A DNA stretch of 39,034 nucleotides, taken from NCBI RefSeq assembly GCF_005893125.1, contig NZ_VCJS01000116.1, positions 1-39,034 on the forward strand. The letters are read 5' to 3'. Within the stretch, counting starts at the first letter, position 1; every line of letters begins with the position of its first letter. Position numbers and translations under genes: made by a program. This stretch comes from Nonomuraea basaltis (GTDB taxonomy: Bacteria; Actinomycetota; Actinomycetes; Streptosporangiales; Streptosporangiaceae). Shown one piece after another: positions 31,508 to 39,034 of this stretch. The notes under the pieces were generated by a model. That model made no database searches, was not told the DNA's origin, and saw only the letters and a program-made list of their open reading frames with translations.

Positions 31508-31695
31508 CGACCTCGTACGCGGGCTTCGACGACCCGGTCAAGGCCAGGGCCATCGGCGAGGCGGTGCTCGGGACGCCCGGCGTCGGATGGGGCGGATCTG
31601 GTGAAATGATCTCCAAATCGGGAGTTCCCACTGGGGTGATGTGGACCCGGCTTTCAGCTGGGCACAGTACCCTCTTCTCGTAAACCTCAACCCCT
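31508..31695. promoter_or_regulatory. Intergenic region with a candidate -10 box for the GT2 gene
   Basis: No gene is convincing in this 188-base gap. TACCCT at 31668-31673 fits TAnnnT and would place a transcript start about 16 bases before the GTG at 31696. Confidence 0.35.
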
Positions 31696-32625
31696 GTGAG
31701 CACGCTTGAGACCCCCAAGAGTGGACCTGCCGTGAGAGAAGCGCCGTACGTCACCATCGTCCTGCCCTGCTACAACGAGCAGGATCACGTCATCGACGAA
31801 GTCGAGCGCATCACCCAGGCCATGGACTCCAGCGGCTACACATACGAGCTCGTGGCCATCGACGACTGCTCGACCGACCTGACGCTGGCCAAGCTCCAGG
31901 AGGCCGCGCACAGCTACCCGCACCTGCGCGTGCGCGCCTTCCACCGCAACGGCGGCGCCGGCACCGTGCGGCGCATCGGCACGCAGGACGCCAAGGGCGA
32001 GATCGTCGTCTGGACCGACGCCGACATGACCTACCCCAACGAGCGCATCCCCGAGCTGGTGCAGATCCTGGAGAAGGACCCGGGGATCGACCAGGTGGTC
32101 GGCGCGCGCACCAGCGAGGAGGGCTCGCACAAGCTGCTGCGGGTGCCCGCCAAGTGGGTGATCCGCAAGGTGGCGGAGAAGCTGGCCGGGCAGAAGATCC
32201 CCGACCTCAACTCGGGGCTGCGCGCCTTCCGCAGGACGGTCGCCAAGCCCTACCTGCGGCTGCTGCCCCCCGGGTTCTCGTGCGTGACGACGATCACGCT
32301 GTCGTTCCTGTCCAACCAGCACGACATCCACTACCTGCCGATCGATTACGCCAAGCGGGCCGGCAAGTCGAAGTTCAGCTTCGTGTCCGACGCCTACCGC
32401 TACATCCTGCAGGTGCTGCGGATGATCATGTACTTCAATCCGCTCAAGGTGCTCATGCCGCCCGCGCTGTGGCTGGTGGGGATCGGGTTCGTGAAGGGCG
32501 TCTGGGACATGATCCAGCACCCCTTCTACTTCCCGGCCAACACCGTCATGATCTTCCTGTCCGGGATGCTGATCGGGTCCGTGGCGCTGCTGGCCGACCT
32601 GATCGTGCGCTCGCGGGGAGAGTAG
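31696..32625 (+). CDS. Polyprenyl-phosphate sugar synthase-like GT2 (dolichol-phosphate mannosyltransferase type)
   Basis: The 309-residue protein has a GT-A domain: VTIVLPCYNEQDHVIDEVE, ELVAIDDCSTD, VWTDADMTYP (DxD with QxDxD-like acceptor site), DLNSGLRAFRR and KRAGKSKFSF, the family signature for transfer onto a polyprenyl phosphate. Two membrane helices close the protein (about 245-305). Its product, a polyprenyl-phosphate sugar, is the donor that GT-C enzymes such as the two nearby use. The GTG start lacks a ribosome site; a near-leaderless message is likely. Confidence 0.88.
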   Translation: MSTLETPKSGPAVREAPYVTIVLPCYNEQDHVIDEVERITQAMDSSGYTYELVAIDDCSTDLTLAKLQEAAHSYPHLRVRAFHRNGGAGTVRRIGTQDAKGEIVVWTDADMTYPNERIPELVQILEKDPGIDQVVGARTSEEGSHKLLRVPAKWVIRKVAEKLAGQKIPDLNSGLRAFRRTVAKPYLRLLPPGFSCVTTITLSFLSNQHDIHYLPIDYAKRAGKSKFSFVSDAYRYILQVLRMIMYFNPLKVLMPPALWLVGIGFVKGVWDMIQHPFYFPANTVMIFLSGMLIGSVALLADLIVRSRGE

Positions 32626-32629
32626 GCGC

Positions 32630-33691
32630 GTGCGGATCGCGATCGTCGGGCCGACCTATCCGTACAAGGGCGGCGGGGCGCAGCACACCACCGAGCTGGC
32701 GCACCGGCTGTCGGCGCTGGCGCACGACGTGGTGATCGAGTCGTGGCGGGCGCAATATCCGTCGTTCCTCTATCCGGGGCAGCAGACGATCTCCACGCCC
32801 GAGGGCACGCCCTTTCCGAAGACCGTGCGCAGGCTCGACTGGCGCCGGCCCGACGGGTGGGTGGCGGCCGGGCGGCGGCTGCGGTCGGCCGACCTGGTGG
32901 TGCTGGCCGTGCTGAGCCCGGTGCAGGTCCCCGCCTATTTGGGGATTTTGTACGGGATAGGGCGAAAAGTCAGGACAATTGCTCTCTGTCACAACGTGTT
33001 GCCGCACGAGCCGAAGCCGTACGACGAGCCGCTCATGAAGGCCCTGCTCAAGCGCGTTGACGGAGTGCTGGCCCACTCCGAGCAGCAGGCCGCGCTGGCC
33101 AGTGGGCTCACGGACAAGCCGGTCAGCGTGGCGGGGCTGCCGCCGCACCTGCCGTCGACCACGGCCGAGCGATCCTCGGAGGTTCACCGGCGGCTGCTGT
33201 TCTTCGGCATCGTGCGGCCGTACAAAGGGCTCGATCTGCTGCTCGGAGCGCTGCCGGAGGGGGTCTCGCTGACCGTGGCCGGGGAGTTCTGGGGCGGGCT
33301 CGACGAGACGAAGGCGCTGATCGACGAGCTGGGCATCGCCGGCCGGGTGGAGCTGCGGCCAGGCTACGTGGCCGCCGAGGACGTGCCGAGGCTGTTCGCC
33401 GCCGCCGACGCGCTCGTGCTGCCGTACCGGAGCGCGACGGCCAGCCAGAACGTCTGGCTCGCGCACGAGCACGGCGTCCCGGTGATCGCGACGCGCGTGG
33501 GCGCGCTCGCCGACCACGTCACCGACGGTGTGGACGGGCTGCTGGTCGAGCCGGGCGAGGCCGGCGCGCTCAGGGACGCGATCGAGCGCTTCTACGCCTC
33601 CGGCGAGCCCGAGAGGTTGCGGTCGGGGGTCAAGGCGGTCGATCCGGAGCCGTTCTGGTCGGCGTACGCGGGAACGCTGCTTGGCGCCTGA
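32630..33691 (+). CDS. Family 4 glycosyltransferase
   Basis: The 353-residue protein starts MRIAIVGPTYPYKGGGAQHT, the GT4 N-terminal glycine loop. The C-terminal half has LLFFGIVRPYKGLDLLLGAL, VELRPGYVAAEDVPRLFAAA and SATASQNVWLAHEHGVPVIA, where the normal E-x7-E is degenerate. It follows the GT2 gene by four bases with GGGGAG ahead of the GTG. Its last 100 bases overlap the end of the opposing YbhN-type gene. Confidence 0.87.
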   Translation: MRIAIVGPTYPYKGGGAQHTTELAHRLSALAHDVVIESWRAQYPSFLYPGQQTISTPEGTPFPKTVRRLDWRRPDGWVAAGRRLRSADLVVLAVLSPVQVPAYLGILYGIGRKVRTIALCHNVLPHEPKPYDEPLMKALLKRVDGVLAHSEQQAALASGLTDKPVSVAGLPPHLPSTTAERSSEVHRRLLFFGIVRPYKGLDLLLGALPEGVSLTVAGEFWGGLDETKALIDELGIAGRVELRPGYVAAEDVPRLFAAADALVLPYRSATASQNVWLAHEHGVPVIATRVGALADHVTDGVDGLLVEPGEAGALRDAIERFYASGEPERLRSGVKAVDPEPFWSAYAGTLLGA

Positions 33692-34551
33692 CGGCCGAGC
33701 ACGAACGAGATGCCCGCCGCCGTCGCGTCCGCCAGCGTGAAAGCCAGCCGCGACACGATCGCCACGGCCAGGGCGGGCGCGGTGCCGATGACCGGGGCGA
33801 GCACGAGCACCAGCGCGCCCTCCCTGATCCCGACGCCCGCCGGCACCACGACGGTGAGGATGCCGGTCGCCCACGCGAACGCGTAGGCCCCGGTCGCGAT
33901 GACGTAGAGGTCCGCGCGGCCCGCGATCAGCCAGATGTGGATGCCGTAGACGAACCAGCCGAGCGCGGTCCACGCCACTGCCACCACCACGGTGCGGCCG
34001 GGCAGCACGCTCTCCAGCGGCTCCCTGCGCGCGATGCGCAGCGCCAGGTTGAGCCCCCAGGTGAGCACCTTGGGATGCAGGCACACGATGATCAACGGCA
34101 CGAGCAGCACGAGGTACCAGGCCTCCCGCACCGCCTCCAGCGTCCAGAGCGTGGCCGCGGCGATCGAGATCGCGACCCCGATATTGATCACCAGTCCGAG
34201 CGAGATCGTCGCGAACGTGCGCCGCGGCGGGCTGCCATGGTCGCGGCCCAGCTCCATCATCGCCGCGTACGCCCACACGGCGCCCGGGATGTACTTGCCC
34301 AGCTGGCCCACGAACATGATCCGCCCGGCGATCCGCAACGGCACCCGCGTGCCGAGCCCCGCCAGGATCTCCCGCCAGGCGATCAGCATGAAGAACTGGC
34401 CGAGCAGCACCGCGGCGAACGCCCCGAGCACCGCCCACGGCGACATCGCCGCCACGGCCCCGGTGGTCTCTTCCCAGTTCGCCGCCAGGCCGTATCCAAG
34501 AAAACCAAGTGCGACCAGGGCGAGGAAGACGCGCAGCAGCCGACGGAGCAT
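33592..34551 (-). CDS. YbhN/lysylphosphatidylglycerol synthase transmembrane-region family protein, copy 1
   Basis: The 319-residue protein has about eight hydrophobic helices and the family segment FVGQLGKYIPGAVWAYAAMM (about 80-99), with WREILAGLG before it and VVVPAGVGIREGALVLVL later. It lacks the catalytic domain of lysylphosphatidylglycerol synthase; such membrane-only proteins are thought to flip or move lipid-linked intermediates. The last 30 or so residues are polar and lie antisense to the end of the GT4 gene. A relative is at 35537-36454. Confidence 0.85.
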   Translation of the reverse strand: MLRRLLRVFLALVALGFLGYGLAANWEETTGAVAAMSPWAVLGAFAAVLLGQFFMLIAWREILAGLGTRVPLRIAGRIMFVGQLGKYIPGAVWAYAAMMELGRDHGSPPRRTFATISLGLVINIGVAISIAAATLWTLEAVREAWYLVLLVPLIIVCLHPKVLTWGLNLALRIARREPLESVLPGRTVVVAVAWTALGWFVYGIHIWLIAGRADLYVIATGAYAFAWATGILTVVVPAGVGIREGALVLVLAPVIGTAPALAVAIVSRLAFTLADATAAGISFVLGRQAPSSVPAYADQNGSGSTALTPDRNLSGSPEA

Positions 34552-34698
34552 CAGCTCAGATTACGCGCGGTTCGCCAGGTAAAGCCAGACGGCGCACGCG
34601 ACGATCGCCAGCGCGGCGAGCACGGCCGGCCGTCCGTGTCATGCCAGGTCGGCCACCGTACCAAAGCCCGTTTGACGTCGCATTGGCGCCGAGATGGG

Positions 34699-34704
34699 TA
34701 CTGT
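34699..34704 (+). promoter_or_regulatory. Candidate -10 box for the methyltransferase gene
   Basis: TACTGT is followed by eight bases and the GTG at 34713, giving a leader of zero to two bases. Confidence 0.45.
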
Positions 34705-34712
34705 GGGGCTCC

Positions 34713-35540
34713 GTGGGGAAGCAACGAGTCGCGCAGCTTGAATACTCCGAGTTCCAGTCCGCCATGCTCGACGAGGAGAAACGGCGCCGGAAGGCGGCGA
34801 AGATCATCGCTGTGCTCGAGCACTTCCGCGGGCCGCTCGGCGGCTTGACCGTGGGCGATGTGGGCTGCTCGGCGGGGTTCATCGCCGACGAGCTGGCGCA
34901 GGCCGGGGCCAAGCACACGCTGGGCATCGACATCGACGTGCCGGGGCTGCACAAGGCGGCCGACCGGTTCGGCGAGCGGGTGGCGTTCGTGTGCGGCGAC
35001 GGCACGGCGCTGCCGTTCCCCGACGGCTCGGTCGACGTGCTGGTGTTCAACCACATTTACGAGCACGTGGTCGACCCGGACGCGGTGGTGGCCGAGATGC
35101 ATCGGGTGCTGTCCGACGACGGGGTGCTCTACCTGGGGCTGGGCAACCGGCTCGGGGTGATGGAGCCGCACTACAAGCTGCCCTTCCTGTCCTACCTGCC
35201 GCCCGCGCTGGCCGACCGGTACGTGCGCGCGTCCGGCCGGGCCGACCACTATTACGAGCGGTTCAGGACGCGGCGCGGGCTGCGCAGGATGCTGCGCGCC
35301 TTCCACGTGTGGGACTACACCTTTCCGGTGCTGGCCACGCCGACCCGGTTCGCCGGAGGCGAGTTGTTCCCCGGCCTGCTCGGCAAGGTGGTGAAGAGTG
35401 TGCTGTCCCGGACGCCGCGCGAGGTGCTGCGGCTGCTGCTTCCCGTGGTGCCGACATACCTGTGGGTGGCCACCAAGACCCCCAGACGTCCCGTGGGCGC
35501 GGCGCTGCCGCAGCCGCCCGAGCGGGTCCGCCCGTTGTGA
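34713..35540 (+). CDS. Class I SAM-dependent methyltransferase
   Basis: The 275-residue protein starts MGKQRVAQLEYSEFQ at a GTG. SAM motifs are VGDVGCSAGFIADELA (motif I, about 46-61), GIDIDVPGL (acidic end of strand 2), GDGTALPFPDGSVDVLVFN and IYEHVVDPDAVV. It could methylate a sugar or lipid of the polymer. The longer open frame to 34509 lies across the opposing gene's start and is not used. The stop overlaps the next gene in GTGA. Confidence 0.85.
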   Translation: MGKQRVAQLEYSEFQSAMLDEEKRRRKAAKIIAVLEHFRGPLGGLTVGDVGCSAGFIADELAQAGAKHTLGIDIDVPGLHKAADRFGERVAFVCGDGTALPFPDGSVDVLVFNHIYEHVVDPDAVVAEMHRVLSDDGVLYLGLGNRLGVMEPHYKLPFLSYLPPALADRYVRASGRADHYYERFRTRRGLRRMLRAFHVWDYTFPVLATPTRFAGGELFPGLLGKVVKSVLSRTPREVLRLLLPVVPTYLWVATKTPRRPVGAALPQPPERVRPL

Positions 35541-36454
35541 GTCACGACACCATGGGGCAGCCCGAGACCGCGGGGGCCGTGCCGCGGCGGTCGCTGCCGC
35601 GCAGACTGATCCGGATCGGGTTCCTGCTCGTCGCGCTCGGGTTCGGCACGTGGGCCGTGATGTCGCAGTGGGACGCCGTGGCGGCCGGGTTCGCCCGGCT
35701 GTCGTGGCCCGCGGTGGCCGGGTCGCTGGGCGCGGTCGTCGCCGCGCTGCTCGGCGCCATGCTCACCTGGCGCACGCTGCTGGCCGACCTCGGCTCGCCG
35801 CTGCCGCTGAGGCCCGCGGCCAAGGTGTTCTTCGTGGGCCAGCTCGGGAAATACATCCCCGGCGCCGTCTGGCCCGTGCTCGCCCAGATGGAGATGGGCC
35901 GCGACCTCGGCGTGCCGCGCTCGCGCAGCGCGGCGGCGTTCTTCCTGATGATGCCCATCCAGCTCGCCACCGGCCTGCTGGTCACGCTCGTCACGCTCGG
36001 CTGGGACAAGTTCGGCTGGCTGCTGCTGCTCATCCCGGTGCTCCTGGTCCTGCTCGAGCCCAGGGTCATCAATGCCCTGATCGGCTACACCCTGCGCAGG
36101 CTCAAGCGCGAGCCGCTCGAACGCCCCCTCACCCGCCGCGGCATGCTCGCCGCGCTCGGCTGGGCGCTGGCCGGCTGGACCGCGTACGGCGTGCACCTCT
36201 ACTTCCTCGCCCCCCAGGGCGGCCTGCTGTTCGCCGTCGGCGCCTTCGCGCTGACGTGGTGCCTGGGCATCATGACCTTCGTCGTCCCGGCGGGCGCGGG
36301 CGTGCGGGAGCTCGCCATGGTCGCGGTGCTGGCGCCCCAGCTTGACCGGGGCTCCGCAATTGCGGTTGCTCTTTCATCCCGCATTGTCATCATCGTGGGG
36401 GATCTGATCTGCGCTGGCCTGGCCGGAATTGCGGCGCGTCGAGACTCGGTGTGA
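35537..36454 (+). CDS. YbhN/lysylphosphatidylglycerol synthase transmembrane-region family protein, copy 2
   Basis: The 305-residue membrane protein has FFVGQLGKYIPGAVWPVLAQ (about 95-114) and FVVPAGAGVRELAMVAVLAP, matching copy 1 at 33592-34551 in order and spacing. About eight helices are visible. It is coupled to the methyltransferase gene by a four-base overlap. Its partner may be a particular lipid-linked intermediate methylated by that enzyme, which is inference. Confidence 0.85.
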   Translation: MSHDTMGQPETAGAVPRRSLPRRLIRIGFLLVALGFGTWAVMSQWDAVAAGFARLSWPAVAGSLGAVVAALLGAMLTWRTLLADLGSPLPLRPAAKVFFVGQLGKYIPGAVWPVLAQMEMGRDLGVPRSRSAAAFFLMMPIQLATGLLVTLVTLGWDKFGWLLLLIPVLLVLLEPRVINALIGYTLRRLKREPLERPLTRRGMLAALGWALAGWTAYGVHLYFLAPQGGLLFAVGAFALTWCLGIMTFVVPAGAGVRELAMVAVLAPQLDRGSAIAVALSSRIVIIVGDLICAGLAGIAARRDSV

Positions 36455-36547
36455 TTTGCCCCACGTTTTAGGGGAGGCTGGTCATAAGGTGAACTTTAGA
36501 GGGGGACGACCAGTCCCACGTTGATCTTGAGGGGAGAAGATCTTCGT
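36455..36547. promoter_or_regulatory. Short control region before the GT4 gene with direct and inverted repeats
   Basis: CCCACGTT occurs at 36460-36467 and 36515-36522. CTGGTC at 36478-36483 faces GACCAG at 36508-36513. TAAGGT at 36485-36490 could be a -10 box. The repeats may bind a regulator, but each is short. Confidence 0.3.
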
Positions 36548-37663
36548 ATGCCTCGAGTCCTCGTCGATGCGGCGGCGGTCCCCGCCGACCGCGGTGCGTT
36601 GATCAGATATGTGGACGGGCTCGTGGCGGCCCTCCACCGGGCCGGCGCCGACCTCGCCGTGGTATGCCAGCGGGCCGAGGCGGAGCGATATCGGCGGCTG
36701 GCGCCCTCCGCCCACGTCATCGCGGGTCCCGTCGCCATCACCAACAGGGCAGCCAGGCTGGCCTGGGAGCAGACCGGTCTGCCGCTGCTCGCCCGCCAGA
36801 CCGGGTCCGGCGTGATCCACGCTCCCTACTACTCCATCCCGCTCAGCTCGGGCCTGCCGACCGTCGTGACGGTGCACGACGCCACCTGGTTCACCGAGCC
36901 CGACCAGCACAGCTCGCGGGCGTCGTTCTTCCGCTCCGCCACCCGCACGGCCGTACGCCACGCGAAACGCGTGATCGTCCCGTCCAAGGCGACCAGGGAC
37001 GAGCTCATACGCGTGCTCTCCGCCGACCCGACCCGCATCGACGTCGCCTACCACGGTGTGGACCTGGCGCAGTTCCACCCGCCGAGCGAGGACGAGATCC
37101 GCCGGGCCGCCATGAGATGCGGGCTGCACGGCCAGCCTTATGTGGCTTTCCTGGGCAACCTCGACCCGCGTAAGAACGTTCCCAACCTGATCCGCGGCTT
37201 CGCGGCGGCCGTGAAGCGGCTGGAGAAGCCGCCCGCGCTGGTGATCGGCGGGGGCGTGCACGAGGAAGACGTCGACGCCGCCTGCCGCGAGGTCGAGGCC
37301 ACCGTCAGGGTCATCCGCCCCGGCTACCTGCGCGCGCCCGACCTGCCCGGGTTCCTCGGCGGGGCGCTCGTGGTGGCCTTCCCCTCCCTCGGCGAGGGGT
37401 TCGGGCTGCCGGTGCTCGAGGCCATGGCCTGTGGCGCCCCCGTGCTGACGACACACCGGAGTTCGCTGCCCGAGGTCGGCGGCGACGCGGTCGCCTACAC
37501 TGAGCCGGACGCCGACAGCATCGCCGCGGCGCTAGCGCAGTTGCTGGCCTCCTCTGAGCGGAGACGGCAGCTGCAGGAGGCCGGGCTGGCGAGGGCGCGG
37601 GAATTCACGTGGGACGCCTCGGCCGAGGCGCACCTCAGCTCCTATCAACGCGCAATGGAATAG
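36548..37663 (+). CDS. Family 4 glycosyltransferase (mannosyltransferase-like)
   Basis: The 371-residue protein is a complete GT4: MPRVLVDAAAVPADRGALIR, then IHAPYYSIP, VVTVHDATWF, VIVPSKATRDELIRVL, FLGNLDPRKNVPNLIRGF, and FPSLGEGFGLPVLEAMACG, which has the classic E-x7-E (GEGFGLPVLE). Members with this pattern often use GDP-mannose, and a GDP-mannose pyrophosphorylase-like gene follows 17 bases later. The ATG with GAGGGGAGAAG before it is preferred to a TTG at 36521. Confidence 0.9.
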   Translation: MPRVLVDAAAVPADRGALIRYVDGLVAALHRAGADLAVVCQRAEAERYRRLAPSAHVIAGPVAITNRAARLAWEQTGLPLLARQTGSGVIHAPYYSIPLSSGLPTVVTVHDATWFTEPDQHSSRASFFRSATRTAVRHAKRVIVPSKATRDELIRVLSADPTRIDVAYHGVDLAQFHPPSEDEIRRAAMRCGLHGQPYVAFLGNLDPRKNVPNLIRGFAAAVKRLEKPPALVIGGGVHEEDVDAACREVEATVRVIRPGYLRAPDLPGFLGGALVVAFPSLGEGFGLPVLEAMACGAPVLTTHRSSLPEVGGDAVAYTEPDADSIAAALAQLLASSERRRQLQEAGLARAREFTWDASAEAHLSSYQRAME

Positions 37664-37668
37664 TTCGG

Positions 37669-37674
37669 TAACCT
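37669..37674 (+). promoter_or_regulatory. Candidate -10 box of a leaderless promoter for the nucleotidyltransferase
   Basis: TAACCT is followed by exactly six bases and the GTG at 37681, the same spacing as the cytidylyltransferase promoter at 16820-16825. Confidence 0.5.
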
Positions 37675-37680
37675 CACGAA

Positions 37681-38775
37681 GTGATGGAGAGCTCTTTGCC
37701 AGACCTCGAGGCGATCCTCCTGGTCGGGGGGCAGGGCACGCGCCTGCGTCCGCTGACACTGGGCACGCCCAAGCCGCTGCTGCCAACCGCCGGAGTGCCG
37801 TTCCTGGCCCACCAGCTTGCCCGAGCGCGATCGTTCGGCGTGCGCCGGATCGTCTTCGCGACCTCCTACAAGGCATCCATGTTCGAGCCCGCCTTCGGCG
37901 ACGGGGCGGCCTTCGGGCTCTCGCTGGAATACATCACCGAGGAGACCCCGCTGGGCACCGGCGGCGCGATCCGCAACGCCGCCGAGGCGCTCACCTCCGG
38001 CCCGGCCGACCCCGTGCTCATCCTGAACGGGGACATTCTGTCCGGACATGACATCGAGCACCAAGTGCGCATGCACCTCGCACGGCAGGCCGCTGTAACG
38101 CTCCATTTGACAGAAGTGGACGATCCCACACGATTCGGATGCGTGCCGACCGACGAGAGCGGGCGGGTCACGGCGTTCCTGGAGAAGACCCCCAATCCGG
38201 TGACCAACCGGATCAACGCCGGCTGCTACGTCTTCACCCGATCGGTGATCGACGGGATCCCGAAGGACGAGGTCGTGTCGGTGGAGCGCCAGACGTTCCC
38301 GGGGCTGATCGAGTCGGGCGAGCTCGTGCTCGGATACGCCGACCGCACCTACTGGCTCGACGTCGGCACCCCCGCCGCGTTCGTCCAGGGCTCGCGCGAC
38401 CTGGTGCTGGGGCGGCTGCACTCGCCCGCGCTGCCGGGGCCGACGGGCGAATACCTGGCGCTCGACGGGGCCCAGGTCTCGCCCGAGGCCAAGGTCCAGG
38501 GCGGCACGGCGGTCGGGGCGCGGGTGGTCGTCGAGGCCGGGGCTTCCGTCGTCGGCTCGGTGCTGAGCGACGACTGCGTCATCGAGGTGGGCGCCTCCGT
38601 GACGGACTCCGTGGTGGGCAAGGGCGCGCGGATCTGCGCGGGCACGGTGGTGCGCGACGCGGTGATCGGCGACGGCGCGATCGTGGGTGCGGGCAACGAG
38701 CTGCAGAACGGCGTGCGGATCTGGCCGGGGATCGAGCTGCCCGAGCGGGCGATGCGCTACTCGAGCGACGTCTGA
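37681..38775 (+). CDS. NDP-sugar pyrophosphorylase, probable mannose-1-phosphate guanylyltransferase
   Basis: The 364-residue protein opens with an N-terminal nucleotidyltransferase domain: AILLVGGQGTRLRPLTLGTP then KPLLP, LGTGGAIRNA, LILNGDIL (metal Asp), FLEKTPNPVTNRINAGCYVF and YWLDVGTPAAF. From about residue 262 the sequence turns into hexapeptide repeats of a left-handed beta-helix (VSPEAKVQGGTAVGARVVVE, AVIGDGAIVGAGNEL). This layout is that of GDP-mannose pyrophosphorylases; glucose-1-phosphate thymidylyl or uridylyl transfer is a lesser option. It would supply GDP-mannose to the GT4 and polyprenyl-phosphate mannose enzymes nearby. Confidence 0.85.
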   Translation: MMESSLPDLEAILLVGGQGTRLRPLTLGTPKPLLPTAGVPFLAHQLARARSFGVRRIVFATSYKASMFEPAFGDGAAFGLSLEYITEETPLGTGGAIRNAAEALTSGPADPVLILNGDILSGHDIEHQVRMHLARQAAVTLHLTEVDDPTRFGCVPTDESGRVTAFLEKTPNPVTNRINAGCYVFTRSVIDGIPKDEVVSVERQTFPGLIESGELVLGYADRTYWLDVGTPAAFVQGSRDLVLGRLHSPALPGPTGEYLALDGAQVSPEAKVQGGTAVGARVVVEAGASVVGSVLSDDCVIEVGASVTDSVVGKGARICAGTVVRDAVIGDGAIVGAGNELQNGVRIWPGIELPERAMRYSSDV

Positions 38776-38810
38776 CGCCCCTGCCGGCCCGGACAGGTGA
38801 GCGGGCGGGG

Positions 38811-38816
38811 CACACT
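38811..38816 (+). promoter_or_regulatory. Weak -10-like box before the last gene
   Basis: CACACT (one change from TAnnnT) lies six bases before the GTG at 38823, the leaderless spacing seen elsewhere here. Confidence 0.3.
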
Positions 38817-38822
38817 GGACGG

Positions 38823-39034
38823 GTGAGGGAGCGCAGGTGGGCGCCCGAGTGGCCGCTGGACGTGGGGCTGGCGTTGCGGCCGCACAAGCGCGGCGGCGGC
38901 GACCCCGCATGGCGGCAGACCGCCGACGGGGCCGTGTGGCGCACCTCAAGGACGCCCGACGGGCCGTGCACGCTGCGGGTGAGCGTCAAGAGCGGATGCG
39001 TGCACGGGCAGGCGTGGGGCCCGGGGGCGGGGTG
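38823..39034 (+). CDS. N-terminus of a probable 3-methyladenine DNA glycosylase (3' partial)
   Basis: The 70 visible residues begin MRERRWAPEWPLDVGLALRP and include GGGDPAWRQTADGAVWRTSR and TPDGPCTLRVSV. They match my memory of the N-terminal domain of AlkA-like glycosylases in actinomycetes, which begin with a strand domain before the helix-hairpin-helix part. The catalytic region is beyond the window. It is probably unrelated to the polymer genes. The GTG start follows a -10-like box by six bases. Confidence 0.6.
   Translation, partial: MRERRWAPEWPLDVGLALRPHKRGGGDPAWRQTADGAVWRTSRTPDGPCTLRVSVKSGCVHGQAWGPGAG

Noticed and set aside
1..39034. CRISPR arrays, tRNA, rRNA, insertion sequences, attachment sites
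   Set aside because: I looked for regularly spaced repeats, tRNA cloverleaf ends, transposase motifs and terminal repeats and found none that could be supported.

Overview
The window is about 39 kb of very GC-rich DNA with strong third-position GC bias, GTG and TTG starts and TAnnnT -10 boxes set close to start codons. It carries LytR-CpsA-Psr (LCP) proteins, an F420-type luciferase-like oxidoreductase and an anti-anti-sigma factor. Together these point to a filamentous actinomycete; the gene mix would fit Streptosporangiaceae such as Nonomuraea, but the genus is inferred. No rRNA, tRNA, CRISPR array or transposase was seen.

Positions 1-5188 form an accessory metabolic region. The 3' end of a nonribosomal peptide synthetase (NRPS: incomplete adenylation tail, carrier domain, thioesterase with a cysteine nucleophile) runs directly into an azlC-azlD exporter pair. 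An AbgT-family transporter and an M20 metallopeptidase follow. Positions 5200-8500 look like an insertion zone. An archaeal-type ATPase/DUF234 gene preceded by a 39-nt near-perfect palindrome is followed by a secreted-type protein that has no signal peptide, and then by the decayed C-terminus of a second ATPase of the same family on the other strand. Positions 8557-11541 carry a leftward set: DUF4097-like lipoprotein, F420-type oxidoreductase, GNAT acetyltransferase and STAS protein.

From about 11578 to 38775 nearly every gene fits assembly of a cell-surface glycopolymer. Two LCP ligases could attach polymer to the wall. A TagF-like polyol-phosphate transferase, an IspD/TarI-like cytidylyltransferase (with the remains of a lost SDR partner), a nucleotidyltransferase-like/CDP-alcohol transferase with a DUF5941 partner, a LicC/IPCT-like cytidylyltransferase, an sn-glycerol-1-phosphate dehydrogenase and a second CDP-alcohol transferase make up a polyol-phosphate module. 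A glycosyl module follows: GT2 and GT4 enzymes, an acyltransferase, two GT-C membrane transferases, a polyprenyl-phosphate sugar synthase, two YbhN-type membrane proteins, a methyltransferase and a GDP-mannose pyrophosphorylase-like protein. The window ends in the start of a probable 3-methyladenine DNA glycosylase.

The best candidate for an undescribed system is positions 14116-21637. There a glycerol-1-phosphate dehydrogenase, which makes the stereoisomer used in archaeal lipids, sits beside CTP-dependent activating enzymes and two CDP-alcohol transferases inside a teichoic-acid-like locus. The sequence supports a surface polymer or lipid built from activated glycerol-1-phosphate; the product itself is inference.
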